Part shown: positions 52,457 through 61,706 of the stretch, in pieces
Numbering within the stretch: position 1 is the first letter of the stretch
Layout of the letters: every line of letters begins with the position of its first letter
Assembly (NCBI GenBank): GCA_047608975.1
Contig: JBLFYM010000001.1
Coordinates: 1-64,000 of the forward strand
Source of the DNA: GCA-2715965 sp047608975
GTDB taxonomy: Bacteria; Verrucomicrobiota; Verrucomicrobiia; Limisphaerales; JAYPXF01
DNA length: 64,000 bases
Direction of reading: 5' to 3'
Notes under the pieces: model-generated
Told to the model about the DNA's origin: nothing
Databases searched by the model: none
Seen by the model: only the letters and a program-made list of their open reading frames with translations
Made by a program: the position numbers and the translations under genes

Positions 52457-53806
52457 ATGAAAGCCGTTCTTTTGTTGTCGTTCCTTGCCGTTGCATCGCC
52501 GGTCGGAGCAGCACCGAGTGCGCTTGATATTTTCGATCAGCGAATCATGCCGATCTTCAAATCGCCGGACCCTTCCAGTTGCGTTCAGTGCCATCTGTCC
52601 GCCGTGGATCTGAAGGACTACATCCTGCCGTCTTCCGATGACACCTTCGCCTCGCTTCGGGAGCAGGGGATGATCGATCTCGACCAGCCCGAAAAGTCCA
52701 AGATTCTGCAACTGATCAACATGGGACAGAAGGATTACGACAAGGGTGCCAAGATGATTCACGCCAAGAATCGCAAGGCTGAGTACGAAGCCTTTGCGGC
52801 ATGGATCAAAGCGGGCGCTGCGGATCCCAGATTGCGAAAGATGCCCGCACCGAAGGAATCTGCCGGACCGGCCAAGTCGAATTCGATCATTCGCCATGCC
52901 CGGGCGGACCGGGTGTTGGATTCATTTACGCGAAACGTCTGGTCACAGCGAATGCGCTGTTTTCCCTGTCATACGCCATACGAGATCGACGACAACAATC
53001 CCAAACACAAACTCGTGCGTCAGCGGCTGAAGAAGATGGAGCACAACCTGGGTGATCTGTGGACCGGACGCATGCGGATCTTTCGCGAGACGCCGGAGGA
53101 AACCATGGCCTATCTGATTCGCGACAGCCGTCGCAATCGCAAGGATCGCCTGCCATTGCTGAATCTCAAGAATCCGGAGAAGAGCCTCCTGATTCTCAAG
53201 CCCACAGCACGTCTGCCAAAGAAGATTGGCGACCAGAAATTTGAGGACCCTTCCTACGTGGAGCCGGTTTCCCACATGGGCGGATTGAAGATGCATTCGG
53301 ATGATTTCTCATACAAAGCCTTCATGGCTTGGATTGAAGACTACGCCCGGGTGGTGGGAGATCAGTATACAACCAGCGAAGAACTTCCCGCAGACAACTG
53401 GTACTTCACCCGTCAGATGATCCTGATGCGCGAAGCCCCCGCTGATTGGCCGGCACACGCTCGCGTTCAGTTTCACATCTATGCCCGGAACGGTGCGGAT
53501 GGTTGGGCCACCGAGCCCATCGCCTTTACCCAAGGAACAAAGAACCCGCGAAACAGCGTGTTCGGTACACTCTTCCTTTTGCGCTCCAAACAGACTGAGG
53601 ACAGGGTGGAATGGAACAGCGAAGAACCGACGCTGGCCGCCGGGAAGTATCTGATCAAAGCCTACGTGGATCGTAACCACACACTGGCTGACAATCCGAC
53701 TGCGATGTTGGGCGAGAAGGAATACTTCGGACAGGGGGAGCTGCAGGCGAACTGGGAAAAGGGTTTTCCGAAGGCCCAGAAGATCACCGGCGCGCTATTC
53801 AAATGA
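52457..53806 (+). CDS. Secreted cytochrome-c-like protein with two CxxCH haem motifs
   Basis: 449 residues with a signal peptide (MKAVLLLSFLAVASPVGAAP). The first haem motif is C42-V-Q-C-H46 in a segment 'QRIMPIFKSPDPSSCVQCH', as in planctomycete-type cytochromes; the second is C168-F-P-C-H172. The C-terminal part ('FHIYARNGADGWATEPIAF', 'YLIKAYVDRNHTLADN') looks like a beta-sandwich. It is likely exported and haem-bearing; whether it is an electron carrier or a sensor cannot be told. It precedes a run of exported hydrolase genes. Confidence 0.82.
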   Translation: MKAVLLLSFLAVASPVGAAPSALDIFDQRIMPIFKSPDPSSCVQCHLSAVDLKDYILPSSDDTFASLREQGMIDLDQPEKSKILQLINMGQKDYDKGAKMIHAKNRKAEYEAFAAWIKAGAADPRLRKMPAPKESAGPAKSNSIIRHARADRVLDSFTRNVWSQRMRCFPCHTPYEIDDNNPKHKLVRQRLKKMEHNLGDLWTGRMRIFRETPEETMAYLIRDSRRNRKDRLPLLNLKNPEKSLLILKPTARLPKKIGDQKFEDPSYVEPVSHMGGLKMHSDDFSYKAFMAWIEDYARVVGDQYTTSEELPADNWYFTRQMILMREAPADWPAHARVQFHIYARNGADGWATEPIAFTQGTKNPRNSVFGTLFLLRSKQTEDRVEWNSEEPTLAAGKYLIKAYVDRNHTLADNPTAMLGEKEYFGQGELQANWEKGFPKAQKITGALFK

Positions 53807-53812
53807 GGGACG

Positions 53813-53985
53813 GCCAAAAATCCAGGCACCAAAACTCAATCCTCAAAGAAACTCCAAATTCCAATATTCAAAGCGACTAGCCGAGAACGCCGGGGTGCTC
53901 GGATCGGGGCTGCAAGAGACCGAAACCCTGCGTGACGAGCGACTGATTGAAGCTTGAGGCTTCTTTGGAGTTTTCCAATTCCCTT
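53813..53985. repeat. Palindromic element, family D (CTCCAAATTCCAA-type), copy 2
   Basis: Left part 53817-53876 is a run of short A/C-rich words (aatccaggcacc, aaactc, aatcctc, aagaaactcc, aaattcc, aatattc). The right part 53944-53983 contains the inverse type (gattgaagcttgaggcttctttggagttttcc). It again lies between two convergent genes, and resembles in wording the element at 50170-50242. Confidence 0.6.
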
Positions 53986-54949
53986 ACGACTTCACATGAA
54001 AGTAAGTGTGGATGTGTGGATGCCCGCGGAAGTACCACACCATATCAGGTCCTTCGATCTGCCAAGTATCCCAGATTTTGTCAGACCCGAGATCGTATTT
54101 GCCTTCGTAGTAGGACACGTGCAGGCGATCGACCATCCCAGAAGATTCGATGCTGTTCATCGTCGCATCGATATCACCGCTGCGAAACATCCCCATCATC
54201 TTGCGCATGGTTTCTAGCAGTTTGGCCTGCTGATCCTTGGTGAGATCTGCGCCGCTGAGTCCGGGCCAACCTGAAGCCTTCTTGCTGATGACGGAGCTGG
54301 AGCTTTCTTTGCGCGGGGAACTGCCGGCGAGACCCTTCTTCTGTTGGCTGCCGTCCAGCGCCTGAACGAACTCGTTGAAGATCTTTCCCTGATACCAGTA
54401 GGGGTTGCCGACGTGTTCCTTGGTTTCGACAAACGTCTTCGCAAAGTGACCGTAGAAAATTGGGGCGCCGCCAAATCCCTGTCCTTTGTCAGTATGCGCA
54501 TTGCAGCGGCGGGTCACATGATGACCGGTGTAAATGAACTCAAAATCTTGGTCGGCCGGCGTTCCAAAGAATCCGACGGACGGTGTGTTGCCGATTTTTC
54601 CAAACTTGTCCTTCTCCACCTGTTGTTTGATGGCGGTTCGGAACTCGGGATTGTGCATCGAGTCAAAGATCTGCTGGATGAGGTCCTGCTGATCCTGATT
54701 GAAGGTATTGTGAATCCGATGCTCCTTGTGGATGTACCACCAGTTGTTCACGTACTGTCGGCGTTCATGATTCACCGGCAGACAGATCTTCTTCCGCTGC
54801 TCCTCGCTGAGACTCTTGAAGAGTTGCATCGGCTTGGAATCCGGCTTGGACTTCGCCGCCAGCAAAGAGCTGCTGAGGGGATTCAGTGCGGCAAAGGCAC
54901 CGGTTGCGCCAAGGGAGCGGATGACATCGCGACGGCTCAAAGTGTTCAT
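53984..54949 (-). CDS. Tat-exported DUF3500-like protein
   Basis: About 321 residues. The start at ATG 54949 gives a twin-arginine signal (MNTLSRRDVIRSLGATGAF ... SSLLAA), so the protein is probably folded, perhaps with a cofactor, before export. The body matches the layout of DUF3500 proteins: 'LSEEQRKKICLPVNHERR', 'NNWWYIHKEH', 'VGFFGTPADQDFEFIYTGHHVTRRCNAH', 'GNPYWYQGKIFNEF' and a C-terminal 'GHPHIHTYFHV'. The abundant His residues suggest metal binding. Function unknown. An upstream in-frame extension runs into a palindromic repeat and is rejected. Confidence 0.78.
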   Translation of the reverse strand: MNTLSRRDVIRSLGATGAFAALNPLSSSLLAAKSKPDSKPMQLFKSLSEEQRKKICLPVNHERRQYVNNWWYIHKEHRIHNTFNQDQQDLIQQIFDSMHNPEFRTAIKQQVEKDKFGKIGNTPSVGFFGTPADQDFEFIYTGHHVTRRCNAHTDKGQGFGGAPIFYGHFAKTFVETKEHVGNPYWYQGKIFNEFVQALDGSQQKKGLAGSSPRKESSSSVISKKASGWPGLSGADLTKDQQAKLLETMRKMMGMFRSGDIDATMNSIESSGMVDRLHVSYYEGKYDLGSDKIWDTWQIEGPDMVWYFRGHPHIHTYFHVKS

Positions 54950-55063
54950 GTTGATTCGAGCATAGCACCGGATCGAAACCTGCCAACGGGAGAATTTGAT
55001 CGCCCACGTGCCGGGGCGCGATTGGATGTGGGTGGTACAGGGAGGCCACGATTTGGCGCCAGC

Positions 55064-55146
55064 GTTGGAGTTCACGCTTCAGCGTGCGGGCGTGAACTTG
55101 TTCGAGCCCGTTGGGCCCACAAACACGCTAAAGCGTGAACTCCAAC
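55064..55146 (+). repeat. Palindromic element, family B (GTTGGAGTTCACGCTT type), copy 2
   Basis: Arms 55064-55086 and 55124-55146 are inverted copies with 22 of 23 bases pairing. Each arm contains a smaller palindrome (CACGCTTCAGCGTG on the left, CACGCTAAAGCGTG on the right), so each can fold alone or with the other. The inner segment holds GAACTTGTTCGAGCCC. It lies between divergent genes (DUF3500 gene and sulfatase). It matches copy 1 at 38248-38326 in reverse orientation. Confidence 0.9.
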
Positions 55147-55272
55147 TGGCCGCGTATCGCCCCACCACCCACTCGGAATTACGCCCACGCACTGTACACA
55201 GAAGAAATTGAATCGGAGTCGTCGGGTGAATTTGTGGTCTCCTTGGCAGGATGATTTGGATAGTGTCCCGGC

Positions 55273-56751
55273 ATGAAACGTTGCGCTGTGCCCGTGTTGC
55301 TTGTCCTTCTTTTCTTGGCTTCCGTCACCCGGGCGGCCAGTCCTCCAAACTTCGTGCTGATCTTCGTCGATGATCTTGGATACGCGGACATCGGCTGTTT
55401 TGGTTCGCCCGATATTCGCACGCCACGATTGGACCGGCTGGCGGAGGAGGGGATGCGCTTCACCCATTTCTATGCCCAACATATCTGTGGGCCATCCCGG
55501 GCCGCGTTGATGACCGGATGCCATCCGCTGCGCCTGGCTGAGAAGGGGAATGTGAAAGAAATACATCCGGTGCTTCATACGAAGGAAATCACGGTCGCTG
55601 AGGTGCTGAAGACCAAGGGCTATGCCACGGGGTGTTTCGGGAAATGGGATCTCGCACGGCATTCACAGCGCGGCTTTGAACCGGAACTGATGCCCAATCA
55701 TCAGGGTTTTGACGCGTTCTTTGGAACGCCGACGAGTAACGACGGATTCGTGGATCTCTATCGAAACGAAGAACGTATCGAGGAAAAGGCAGACATGGGC
55801 ACTCTGACCCGGCGCTACACCGACGAGGCAATTGAGTTCATTGAAAAAAATCGCGAGCAGCCCTTCTTTGCATATGTGCCTTACACGATGGTTCACACTC
55901 GGCTGGACGCCTCTCCGAAATTCAAAGGCCGTTCGAGCCGCGGTCTCTACGGCGACGCAGTTGAGGAGATCGACTTCAACTGTGGACGAATTTTGGACAC
56001 CTTGAAGAAGCATGATCTCGTCGCAAACACCTACTTCCTGTTCACCAGTGACAACGGGCCCTGGCTCATCAAAAACAAGGACCATGCGGACGGACACTTA
56101 CCCGGCGATCACGGAGGCTCCGCAGGACCTCTGCGCAGCGGTAAGGTTTCGACCTGGGAGGGCGGCGTTCGCGTTCCGACCATTCTCTGGGCGCCCAATC
56201 GTGTTCCCGCAAAGACGGTGTGCGACAAGATTGCGGCGACGATCGATCTTCTGCCGACCTTCGCCAAACTTGCGGGAACCACAGCCCCGACCGATCGCGT
56301 CATTGACGGTGAAGACATCCGTCATCTCTTCGCCGGCCGGTTCGCCGAGGCCAACGAGGATCGCGTCTTCCGCTACTACTTCATCAATTCGTTGCAGGCA
56401 GTTCGACAAGGCAAATGGAAACTGCATCTCCCGCGTCCGGCGAAGCCTGCGTGGCTCGGACCGTTCGCCGGCAACCGACACATTGCGCCCGGGGATTGGG
56501 CCGGCATTGAAGAACCGTTCCTGGTCGATCTAAACGCAGATCCGGGCGAAACGAAGAGCGTTGCAGCCCAACATCCGAGAGTGCTCACCCACATGCTCGC
56601 TCTCGCCGAAGAGGCCCGCGCCGATATCGGAGACCATGATCGGGTGGGAAAAAATATGCGCTTCTTCGATCCCCTGGACCAGCGGCCGTCGAAACCGAAC
56701 TTCCCTCGCCTTGCGCCGAAGAAACCGAGAAAGCCGAAGCAGAAGAAGTAA
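55273..56751 (+). CDS. Secreted sulfatase (arylsulfatase A-like)
   Basis: 492 residues with a signal peptide (MKRCAVPVLLVLLFLASVTRA) and 'NFVLIFVDDLGYADIGCFGS', the metal-binding start of type I sulfatases. The formylglycine motif C72-G-P-S-R is intact, with 'TGCFGKWDL' and 'TYFLFTSDNGPW' further on. The C-terminus ends in a very basic stretch (KKPRKPKQKK). It probably desulfates a glycan outside the cytoplasm. The upstream region carries repeat family B. Confidence 0.94.
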   Translation: MKRCAVPVLLVLLFLASVTRAASPPNFVLIFVDDLGYADIGCFGSPDIRTPRLDRLAEEGMRFTHFYAQHICGPSRAALMTGCHPLRLAEKGNVKEIHPVLHTKEITVAEVLKTKGYATGCFGKWDLARHSQRGFEPELMPNHQGFDAFFGTPTSNDGFVDLYRNEERIEEKADMGTLTRRYTDEAIEFIEKNREQPFFAYVPYTMVHTRLDASPKFKGRSSRGLYGDAVEEIDFNCGRILDTLKKHDLVANTYFLFTSDNGPWLIKNKDHADGHLPGDHGGSAGPLRSGKVSTWEGGVRVPTILWAPNRVPAKTVCDKIAATIDLLPTFAKLAGTTAPTDRVIDGEDIRHLFAGRFAEANEDRVFRYYFINSLQAVRQGKWKLHLPRPAKPAWLGPFAGNRHIAPGDWAGIEEPFLVDLNADPGETKSVAAQHPRVLTHMLALAEEARADIGDHDRVGKNMRFFDPLDQRPSKPNFPRLAPKKPRKPKQKK

Positions 56752-56962
56752 ATGTGGGACGGGGGAGTCCTTGCTCGGAGGCCAACGGGTCAGTATGACC
56801 TCAATCCTTTGCCGGACTGCGTTTCTTCTTCCAGCACCAACAGGGGATCCATTCCTGTCGGCTTGGATGGGAAGGACCTGATCGTTAAGCTAATGCGCAC
56901 TGATCTGCGCAGACCTTGGGTTGGCGATTGCGACGAGAGGTGCGCCGTGCTAGCAAGTTGTC
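56752..56962. other. Short intergenic stretch without recognised content
   Basis: About 210 bases between the sulfatase and the ceramidase-like gene, co-directional. I see no clear hairpin, promoter or repeat. Confidence 0.5.
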
Positions 56963-58513
56963 ATGAAATTCTCCTCCAGAAGATTGGCGACGACCCCTTT
57001 GTTGCTCGCGTTCGTGGTTGTGCAAATTACGCCCGCAGAGGCGGCGGTCAAGAATCAGAAGCCGCCGATCATCAAAGCCGGTTTTGCAGAGACTGACATC
57101 ACACCGGATATCGGCATGGAGCGTCCGGGCGGATATGGGAAGGTGTTTCATCGTTCGTTTCACGATTCCTGCAAGGTTCGAGCGGCGGTGTTCGATGATG
57201 GCACACGGCGGGTTGCCTTGGTGGGAATCGATACGCTTGTCGTGCCGCGATATACGGTTCTGGAGGCACGTGCTGAGATTCAGAAGCGTTGTGGAATCAA
57301 GCCGGAAGCAGTGCTCATCGGAGCGTCGCACTCGCACTCATCGGGTCCGGTGGGAATGGTTCAGCCCGGTGAGTATGATCATGCTTCTCCGCTGGTTCAG
57401 GATCTTGCGTACAACAAATCTTCAATGGCGGATCGCGGTTTTATGCTGAGGCTGAAGTCTCAGATTGTGAACGCGGTGTGTCAGGCGGATCGGACCCGGG
57501 TTGAGGTCAAAGTCGGGGTCGGTTCGGGTCATGAGGACAAGGTCGCTTTCAATCGGCGATTACGCATGAAAGGCGGACTCACCTTCAGTCATCCTTCGCC
57601 GGGGAATCCTGACATTCTTGGTTATGCGGGACCGATTGATCCCGAAGTGGGTGTGATTGGAACATGGGACATGGAGGGCAAGCTGACCGGGGTCATTGTG
57701 AACTACGCGTGTCATGCCACGACCAGTCCCGGCGGGATTTCGGCCAATTGGATTCACTATCTTGAACAAACCATTCGCGGGGCTCTCAACTCGCCGGTGT
57801 TGCCCGTCGTGTTTCTTCAGGGCGCGTGCGGTGACATTACCCAGGTGGACAATCTGGCCCCCTACGCGCGTCCTGCTTCCGAGCAATGGGCTCGCCGCGT
57901 GGGTGGCCGAGTCGGCGCGGAAGCGGTGAAGGTCTTGCTGATGGTCAACCAGGCTCCGGGCTCCGACATCCCGATCGATTTTCGTCAACGGGTCTGGGAT
58001 GTGAAACGCCGGGTTCCATCACCCGAGCGGGTGAAGCGGAGTCATGAACTCGTCCGCAAAACGCCGAAGGAAGTCGGCGCCACATCTTGGATCTTCGCAA
58101 AAGAGATAGTGATGCTGGAGGCCCAGATCGCAAAACGGGCTGAAGTGGAGGTCGAAGTGCAGGCTATTCAGGTGGGGCCAGCGGTGTTCGTGAGCAACCC
58201 GGCTGAGTATTTCGTGCAATACGGTTTGGACATCAAGAAGGGGAGCAAGTTTCCATTCACCTTCCCGGTGGAACTGGCGAATGGCTGCGTGGGATACGTC
58301 CCCACGGAGGAAGCGCTCGGGCCGAACGGCGGAGGATATGAGACGCGGATCTCCAGCTACAGCAATCTGGAAGTGAGCGCCGGTCGGCAGTTCGCCGACA
58401 CGGGCATCGAGCTGGCCAATGAAATGAGCCCAGGCAAAACGCCGGTACCGCCACCCGCTCCGCCTTTCCGTGCGCCGTGGGCCTACGGAGCCACGCCGCC
58501 CGAAACCCGCTGA
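56963..58513 (+). CDS. Secreted neutral/alkaline ceramidase-like protein
   Basis: 516 residues with a signal peptide (RRLATTPLLLAFVVVQITPAEAA). The body opens with 'IKAGFAETDITPDIGMERPGGYGK', the typical start of the neutral/alkaline non-lysosomal ceramidase N-terminal domain, and has 'ALVGIDTLVVPRYTV', 'IGASHSHSSGP' (zinc-binding His pair) and 'VIVNYACHATTSPGG', 'FLQGACGDITQ'. Many bacterial members with only this domain act on unknown amide substrates, so ceramide cleavage is not certain. Convergent with the following sulfatase-DUF1080 gene. Confidence 0.87.
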   Translation: MKFSSRRLATTPLLLAFVVVQITPAEAAVKNQKPPIIKAGFAETDITPDIGMERPGGYGKVFHRSFHDSCKVRAAVFDDGTRRVALVGIDTLVVPRYTVLEARAEIQKRCGIKPEAVLIGASHSHSSGPVGMVQPGEYDHASPLVQDLAYNKSSMADRGFMLRLKSQIVNAVCQADRTRVEVKVGVGSGHEDKVAFNRRLRMKGGLTFSHPSPGNPDILGYAGPIDPEVGVIGTWDMEGKLTGVIVNYACHATTSPGGISANWIHYLEQTIRGALNSPVLPVVFLQGACGDITQVDNLAPYARPASEQWARRVGGRVGAEAVKVLLMVNQAPGSDIPIDFRQRVWDVKRRVPSPERVKRSHELVRKTPKEVGATSWIFAKEIVMLEAQIAKRAEVEVEVQAIQVGPAVFVSNPAEYFVQYGLDIKKGSKFPFTFPVELANGCVGYVPTEEALGPNGGGYETRISSYSNLEVSAGRQFADTGIELANEMSPGKTPVPPPAPPFRAPWAYGATPPETR

Positions 58514-58551
58514 ACGGTTTTGTTCCAGTCAGGTTCCGGCGGGCGGTCGCG

Positions 58552-60735
58552 CTATTTCCCGTAAACCGGTGCTTTCCACCCTTTCGGCAATCTGCCCTGC
58601 GGACGGACGCCATAGGCCTTGGCGGGAATGGGATGATCCACCGCATTTAGGAGCGGCAGATCGTCTGGCAGGTGCTTGATGCGGAAGTTTTGATATTCGA
58701 TCTTCATCGGCGGACCGACGTGAACCTGGACGGCGAGAACGCCTTCGAGGGCGCGTCCTTTTTCGTCAAAGTCGATGAGATCCGCAGTCGGATGGCCATC
58801 GATCCAATGCTGGTGATGATTGCCACGGACGAGCACGCGGTAGTCGTGCCATTCACCAGGGGCGAATTCCTTGACGGGAATTTTGCCAATCACCCACGGC
58901 TGACCCCGAGGATCAATAATCACTTTTTCGCCGGTGTGTGAAAGGATGCGGCGGCCTTTTTCCTCGTAGAGCATCCCGTTGTATTTGGCGATGTCTGCGA
59001 CCACGTCGCACTGGTAACCGGTGACAATGTCGAGGCCCAGATCGGGGCGGGACTGGCCGCGATATTGAATGCCGCTGTTACCGCCGGCAGTGACCCTGAC
59101 TTTTACGCGCAGGTCGAAGTTTCGAATGGTTGAACCTTCCCACGAAATGAACCGGTTCTTCTTGAGCGAACCATCCGTGACGCCGGTGAGCACTCCGTTC
59201 TTGATTGACCAATACTTGGAATCGCCGGTCCAACCGCGCAGACGATTGCCGCTGAGGAGATTGGCGAAACCGTCGGGGCCGGGTTTGACCGTAACCGCTG
59301 CTGAGGCTTTCGGATGCGGAACGGTGGATTGCGTGAACCTGCCTTTGTAGGAGTCGAGTGGACCGCCGATTTCCGCGACACGTTTGGTGGTGCGAGCCCG
59401 CATGTCGCGCAGCACCTTGGCGTATTTGGGGCTGCCGGCGAGGTTGGTCAGTTCATCGGGATCGTTCTTGAGGTCGTGCAGAAACTCGTAGTTGGCGTAG
59501 TCGAAATAGCGAACGTATTTGAAATTCTCGTTCCGCAGGCCTTCGAACGCGGGAATGCGATTTCGTACGGCGAAGTGTTCATGGAACGTTTCGGTCCGCC
59601 AATCGGATGGCTTTCCGCGGGAGACAACTGGTTTCAGGCTGCGGCCCTGATAACGCTCCGGGATCTTCACTCCGGCCCAATCAAGGAAGGACGCCGGGAG
59701 GTCAAGGTTTAGAGCCAGAGCGTCCGTCACTTTGCCGCGTTGCGATTTCGGAACGCGCGGATCGGATATGATGAGAGGCACTCTGAGCGCCTCTTCGTAG
59801 TGTGACCATTTGCCGGCGAAGCCACGGTTGCCCATGTGATAGCCATTGTCAGCGGAGTAAACGATGATCGTGTTCTCGGCGAGGCCGGCTTCTTCCAGCG
59901 CTTGCAGGAAGCGACCGATGGCACCGTCGATGCCGCTGACCATGCGGAGGTAGGCACGCATGTTCGTGCGATACTTTTCGTCCGTATTCCAACGCCAGAA
60001 AAAGCGTTCACGGTTGATGGTGGTTTTCAGAAAGTCCGGCTGGCGATTGAAGATCTCCGGATCGTTCAGTCGCGGTGGCGCGATTTCGTCCGTCTCATAC
60101 ATTCCATCGACGGCGCGCGGCCAGGGGAAATGACCGATGCCAGGACGGCGATCCTTGTCTTCCGCGTGGCAGGCGTTGAACCACATGTTAAGCGCGAATG
60201 GCTGGTCTTTCGGATGACGTTGGATGAAATCGATTCCGCGGTCCACGATCAGTTCCGTTTCATGCCGCAGGCTGCCGTCCGGTTGGGGTTTGTAGAACGG
60301 GTTCCGGCCGATGGCCTCGAACTCGTCGAAGTGATCCTCACGCTTGTAGCCCTTCGGCATCTTGGCGTGCCACTTTCCGAAATAGCCGGTGCGATATCCG
60401 CTCCCTCGCAAGAGATCCGAGTAAAGTGTCTTCGTCACATCCGCCCTCGCCTGATCCGGGTTGCTCGGGGTGCCATAGCTGCGCCCGATCAGTCCGGTGA
60501 GAATGGTCGTCCGGCTCACCCAACAGATTGAGTGGCTCACCAACGCATTCGCGAACCGCGTGCCCTCCGCCGCCAACCGGTCGATGTTCGGCGTCTGGAC
60601 GAACGGATGACCGTAGCAACCCAGCGTGCTGGTGGTCTGATCATCAGTGAAAAAGAAAACGATGTTGGGTTTCTTCGCCGCTGAGGAAACGATCGGCAGG
60701 AGCGCGACAAATGCGAGGGTTAGGAATTGCTTCAT
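58552..60735 (-). CDS. Secreted sulfatase fused to DUF1080 (3-keto-disaccharide hydrolase) domain
   Basis: 727 residues with a signal peptide (MKQFLTLAFVALLPIVSSAA). Residues 22 to about 480 are a type I sulfatase ('NIVFFFTDDQ', 'TGYFGKWHAKMPKGYK', 'IIVYSADNGYHMGNRG'). The residue block expected to hold the formylglycine Cys reads C71-W-V-S-R75, not the usual CxPxR. From about 500 a DUF1080 domain follows ('GFANLLSGNRLRGWTGDSKYWSIKNGVLTG', 'NSGIQYRGQS', 'GEWHDYRVLVRG', 'IEYQNFRIKHLP'), a concanavalin-like fold found in 3-keto-glycoside hydrolases and lectin-like modules. Confidence 0.92.
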   Translation of the reverse strand: MKQFLTLAFVALLPIVSSAAKKPNIVFFFTDDQTTSTLGCYGHPFVQTPNIDRLAAEGTRFANALVSHSICWVSRTTILTGLIGRSYGTPSNPDQARADVTKTLYSDLLRGSGYRTGYFGKWHAKMPKGYKREDHFDEFEAIGRNPFYKPQPDGSLRHETELIVDRGIDFIQRHPKDQPFALNMWFNACHAEDKDRRPGIGHFPWPRAVDGMYETDEIAPPRLNDPEIFNRQPDFLKTTINRERFFWRWNTDEKYRTNMRAYLRMVSGIDGAIGRFLQALEEAGLAENTIIVYSADNGYHMGNRGFAGKWSHYEEALRVPLIISDPRVPKSQRGKVTDALALNLDLPASFLDWAGVKIPERYQGRSLKPVVSRGKPSDWRTETFHEHFAVRNRIPAFEGLRNENFKYVRYFDYANYEFLHDLKNDPDELTNLAGSPKYAKVLRDMRARTTKRVAEIGGPLDSYKGRFTQSTVPHPKASAAVTVKPGPDGFANLLSGNRLRGWTGDSKYWSIKNGVLTGVTDGSLKKNRFISWEGSTIRNFDLRVKVRVTAGGNSGIQYRGQSRPDLGLDIVTGYQCDVVADIAKYNGMLYEEKGRRILSHTGEKVIIDPRGQPWVIGKIPVKEFAPGEWHDYRVLVRGNHHQHWIDGHPTADLIDFDEKGRALEGVLAVQVHVGPPMKIEYQNFRIKHLPDDLPLLNAVDHPIPAKAYGVRPQGRLPKGWKAPVYGK

Positions 60736-61018
60736 AATTCAATCAGAAGTAGGGAGCGTGAACAGAGAATCCGTTCGCATCAACCCAACAATTGTTCTTC
60801 CCCGGAGGTGGGCAGTTGAAAGTGGGGGCAGAGCTAATTCCAGAGTTGCGTTTCCATCCCCGCTTTCATAGCGCTGACAGTCATGTTTCCCTTTTTCCTG
60901 TAATCCTTACGGCGTTGCTTTAACTGACTTTCGGTGACCATCTGCCGAAGAGATTCGTCCCGATGGGGCCGAAACCACCGCAAATCCGGGGTAATTTAAT
61001 CGTCGTCAGTGGGGAAAT
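60736..61018. other. Non-coding stretch near a decayed insertion sequence
   Basis: About 280 bases upstream of the sulfatase-DUF1080 start and downstream of the transposase remnant. No gene recognised; it may hold the promoter of the minus-strand sulfatase, but no strong -10/-35 pair is evident. Confidence 0.5.
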
Positions 61019-61600
61019 CTAATTGTCGCTGTACACTTGGGTGCGGATGATCCGTATCGGGCGGGTGTCCGGCAGGGCCTGCCATCGTTCGGCGCTCAGT
61101 CGGCTTTGCGGGGGATGTTGTTTGGGTTTACCCCAGACTTGCAGGCGCTCGTTGGGGCCGATCTTGGTCCCGCATCGGAAATTCAGTTTGCGCGACTGGT
61201 GATTGCGTCCGATGAAGTGCTCGCCTTTGTTTTGCAGGTGCGCAACGACTTCGTAGGAAGAGAAGAGGCGGTTGCCGTCGTTGAGATCGATGAGATCGAC
61301 CAGGCTGATGACGGGAAAGCCGCAGCCTTCAGTTTTGCCCGATGGCAACGGGTAGGTGGCGTGGTTGTCGGGAATCTGCACGGAGGATCCGTCGATGAGT
61401 TGGAGCGAGATGAGTTGGGACAACTGGGTGCAAAGCACCTCGGGTGAGACCGCAACAAACCCGTCGTGTGCGTTCTGCAACAGCGCTTTCTGGCTGGTCT
61501 TGGAACGTTCACAAAAAGAGCGTGAAAAACCCAGTGAGGAAGGGTGTTAGTGTTGGAGGGAGAACACAACTTCAACGGGGCTCTCCGCATTCAAATATTC
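61019..61600 (-). pseudogene. IS4-family transposase remnant
   Basis: On the minus strand the frame 61480-61019 reads like the middle and end of an IS4-type DDE transposase: 'LQLIDGSSVQIPDNHATYPLPSGKTEGCGFPV' region (first Asp), 'LFSSYEVVAHLQNKGEHFIGRNHQSRKLNFRCG' region and 'LQVWGKPKQHPPQSRLSAERWQALPDT'. The second catalytic Asp appears as Asn (GNRLFSSYE), and about 35 residues usually found before it are missing. The N-terminal half is absent or scrambled upstream to about 61600. No terminal inverted repeats were found. Non-functional. Confidence 0.75.
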
Positions 61601-61706
61601 AACATCTTTTCACCGAATGTCCCCCTTAAACTAGCGCCATTTGGAATAGGCCGAAGACACAGAAGCTGAGACGCCCCGTTCCCGGAACCAGTTTAGAACC
61701 ACAGAT

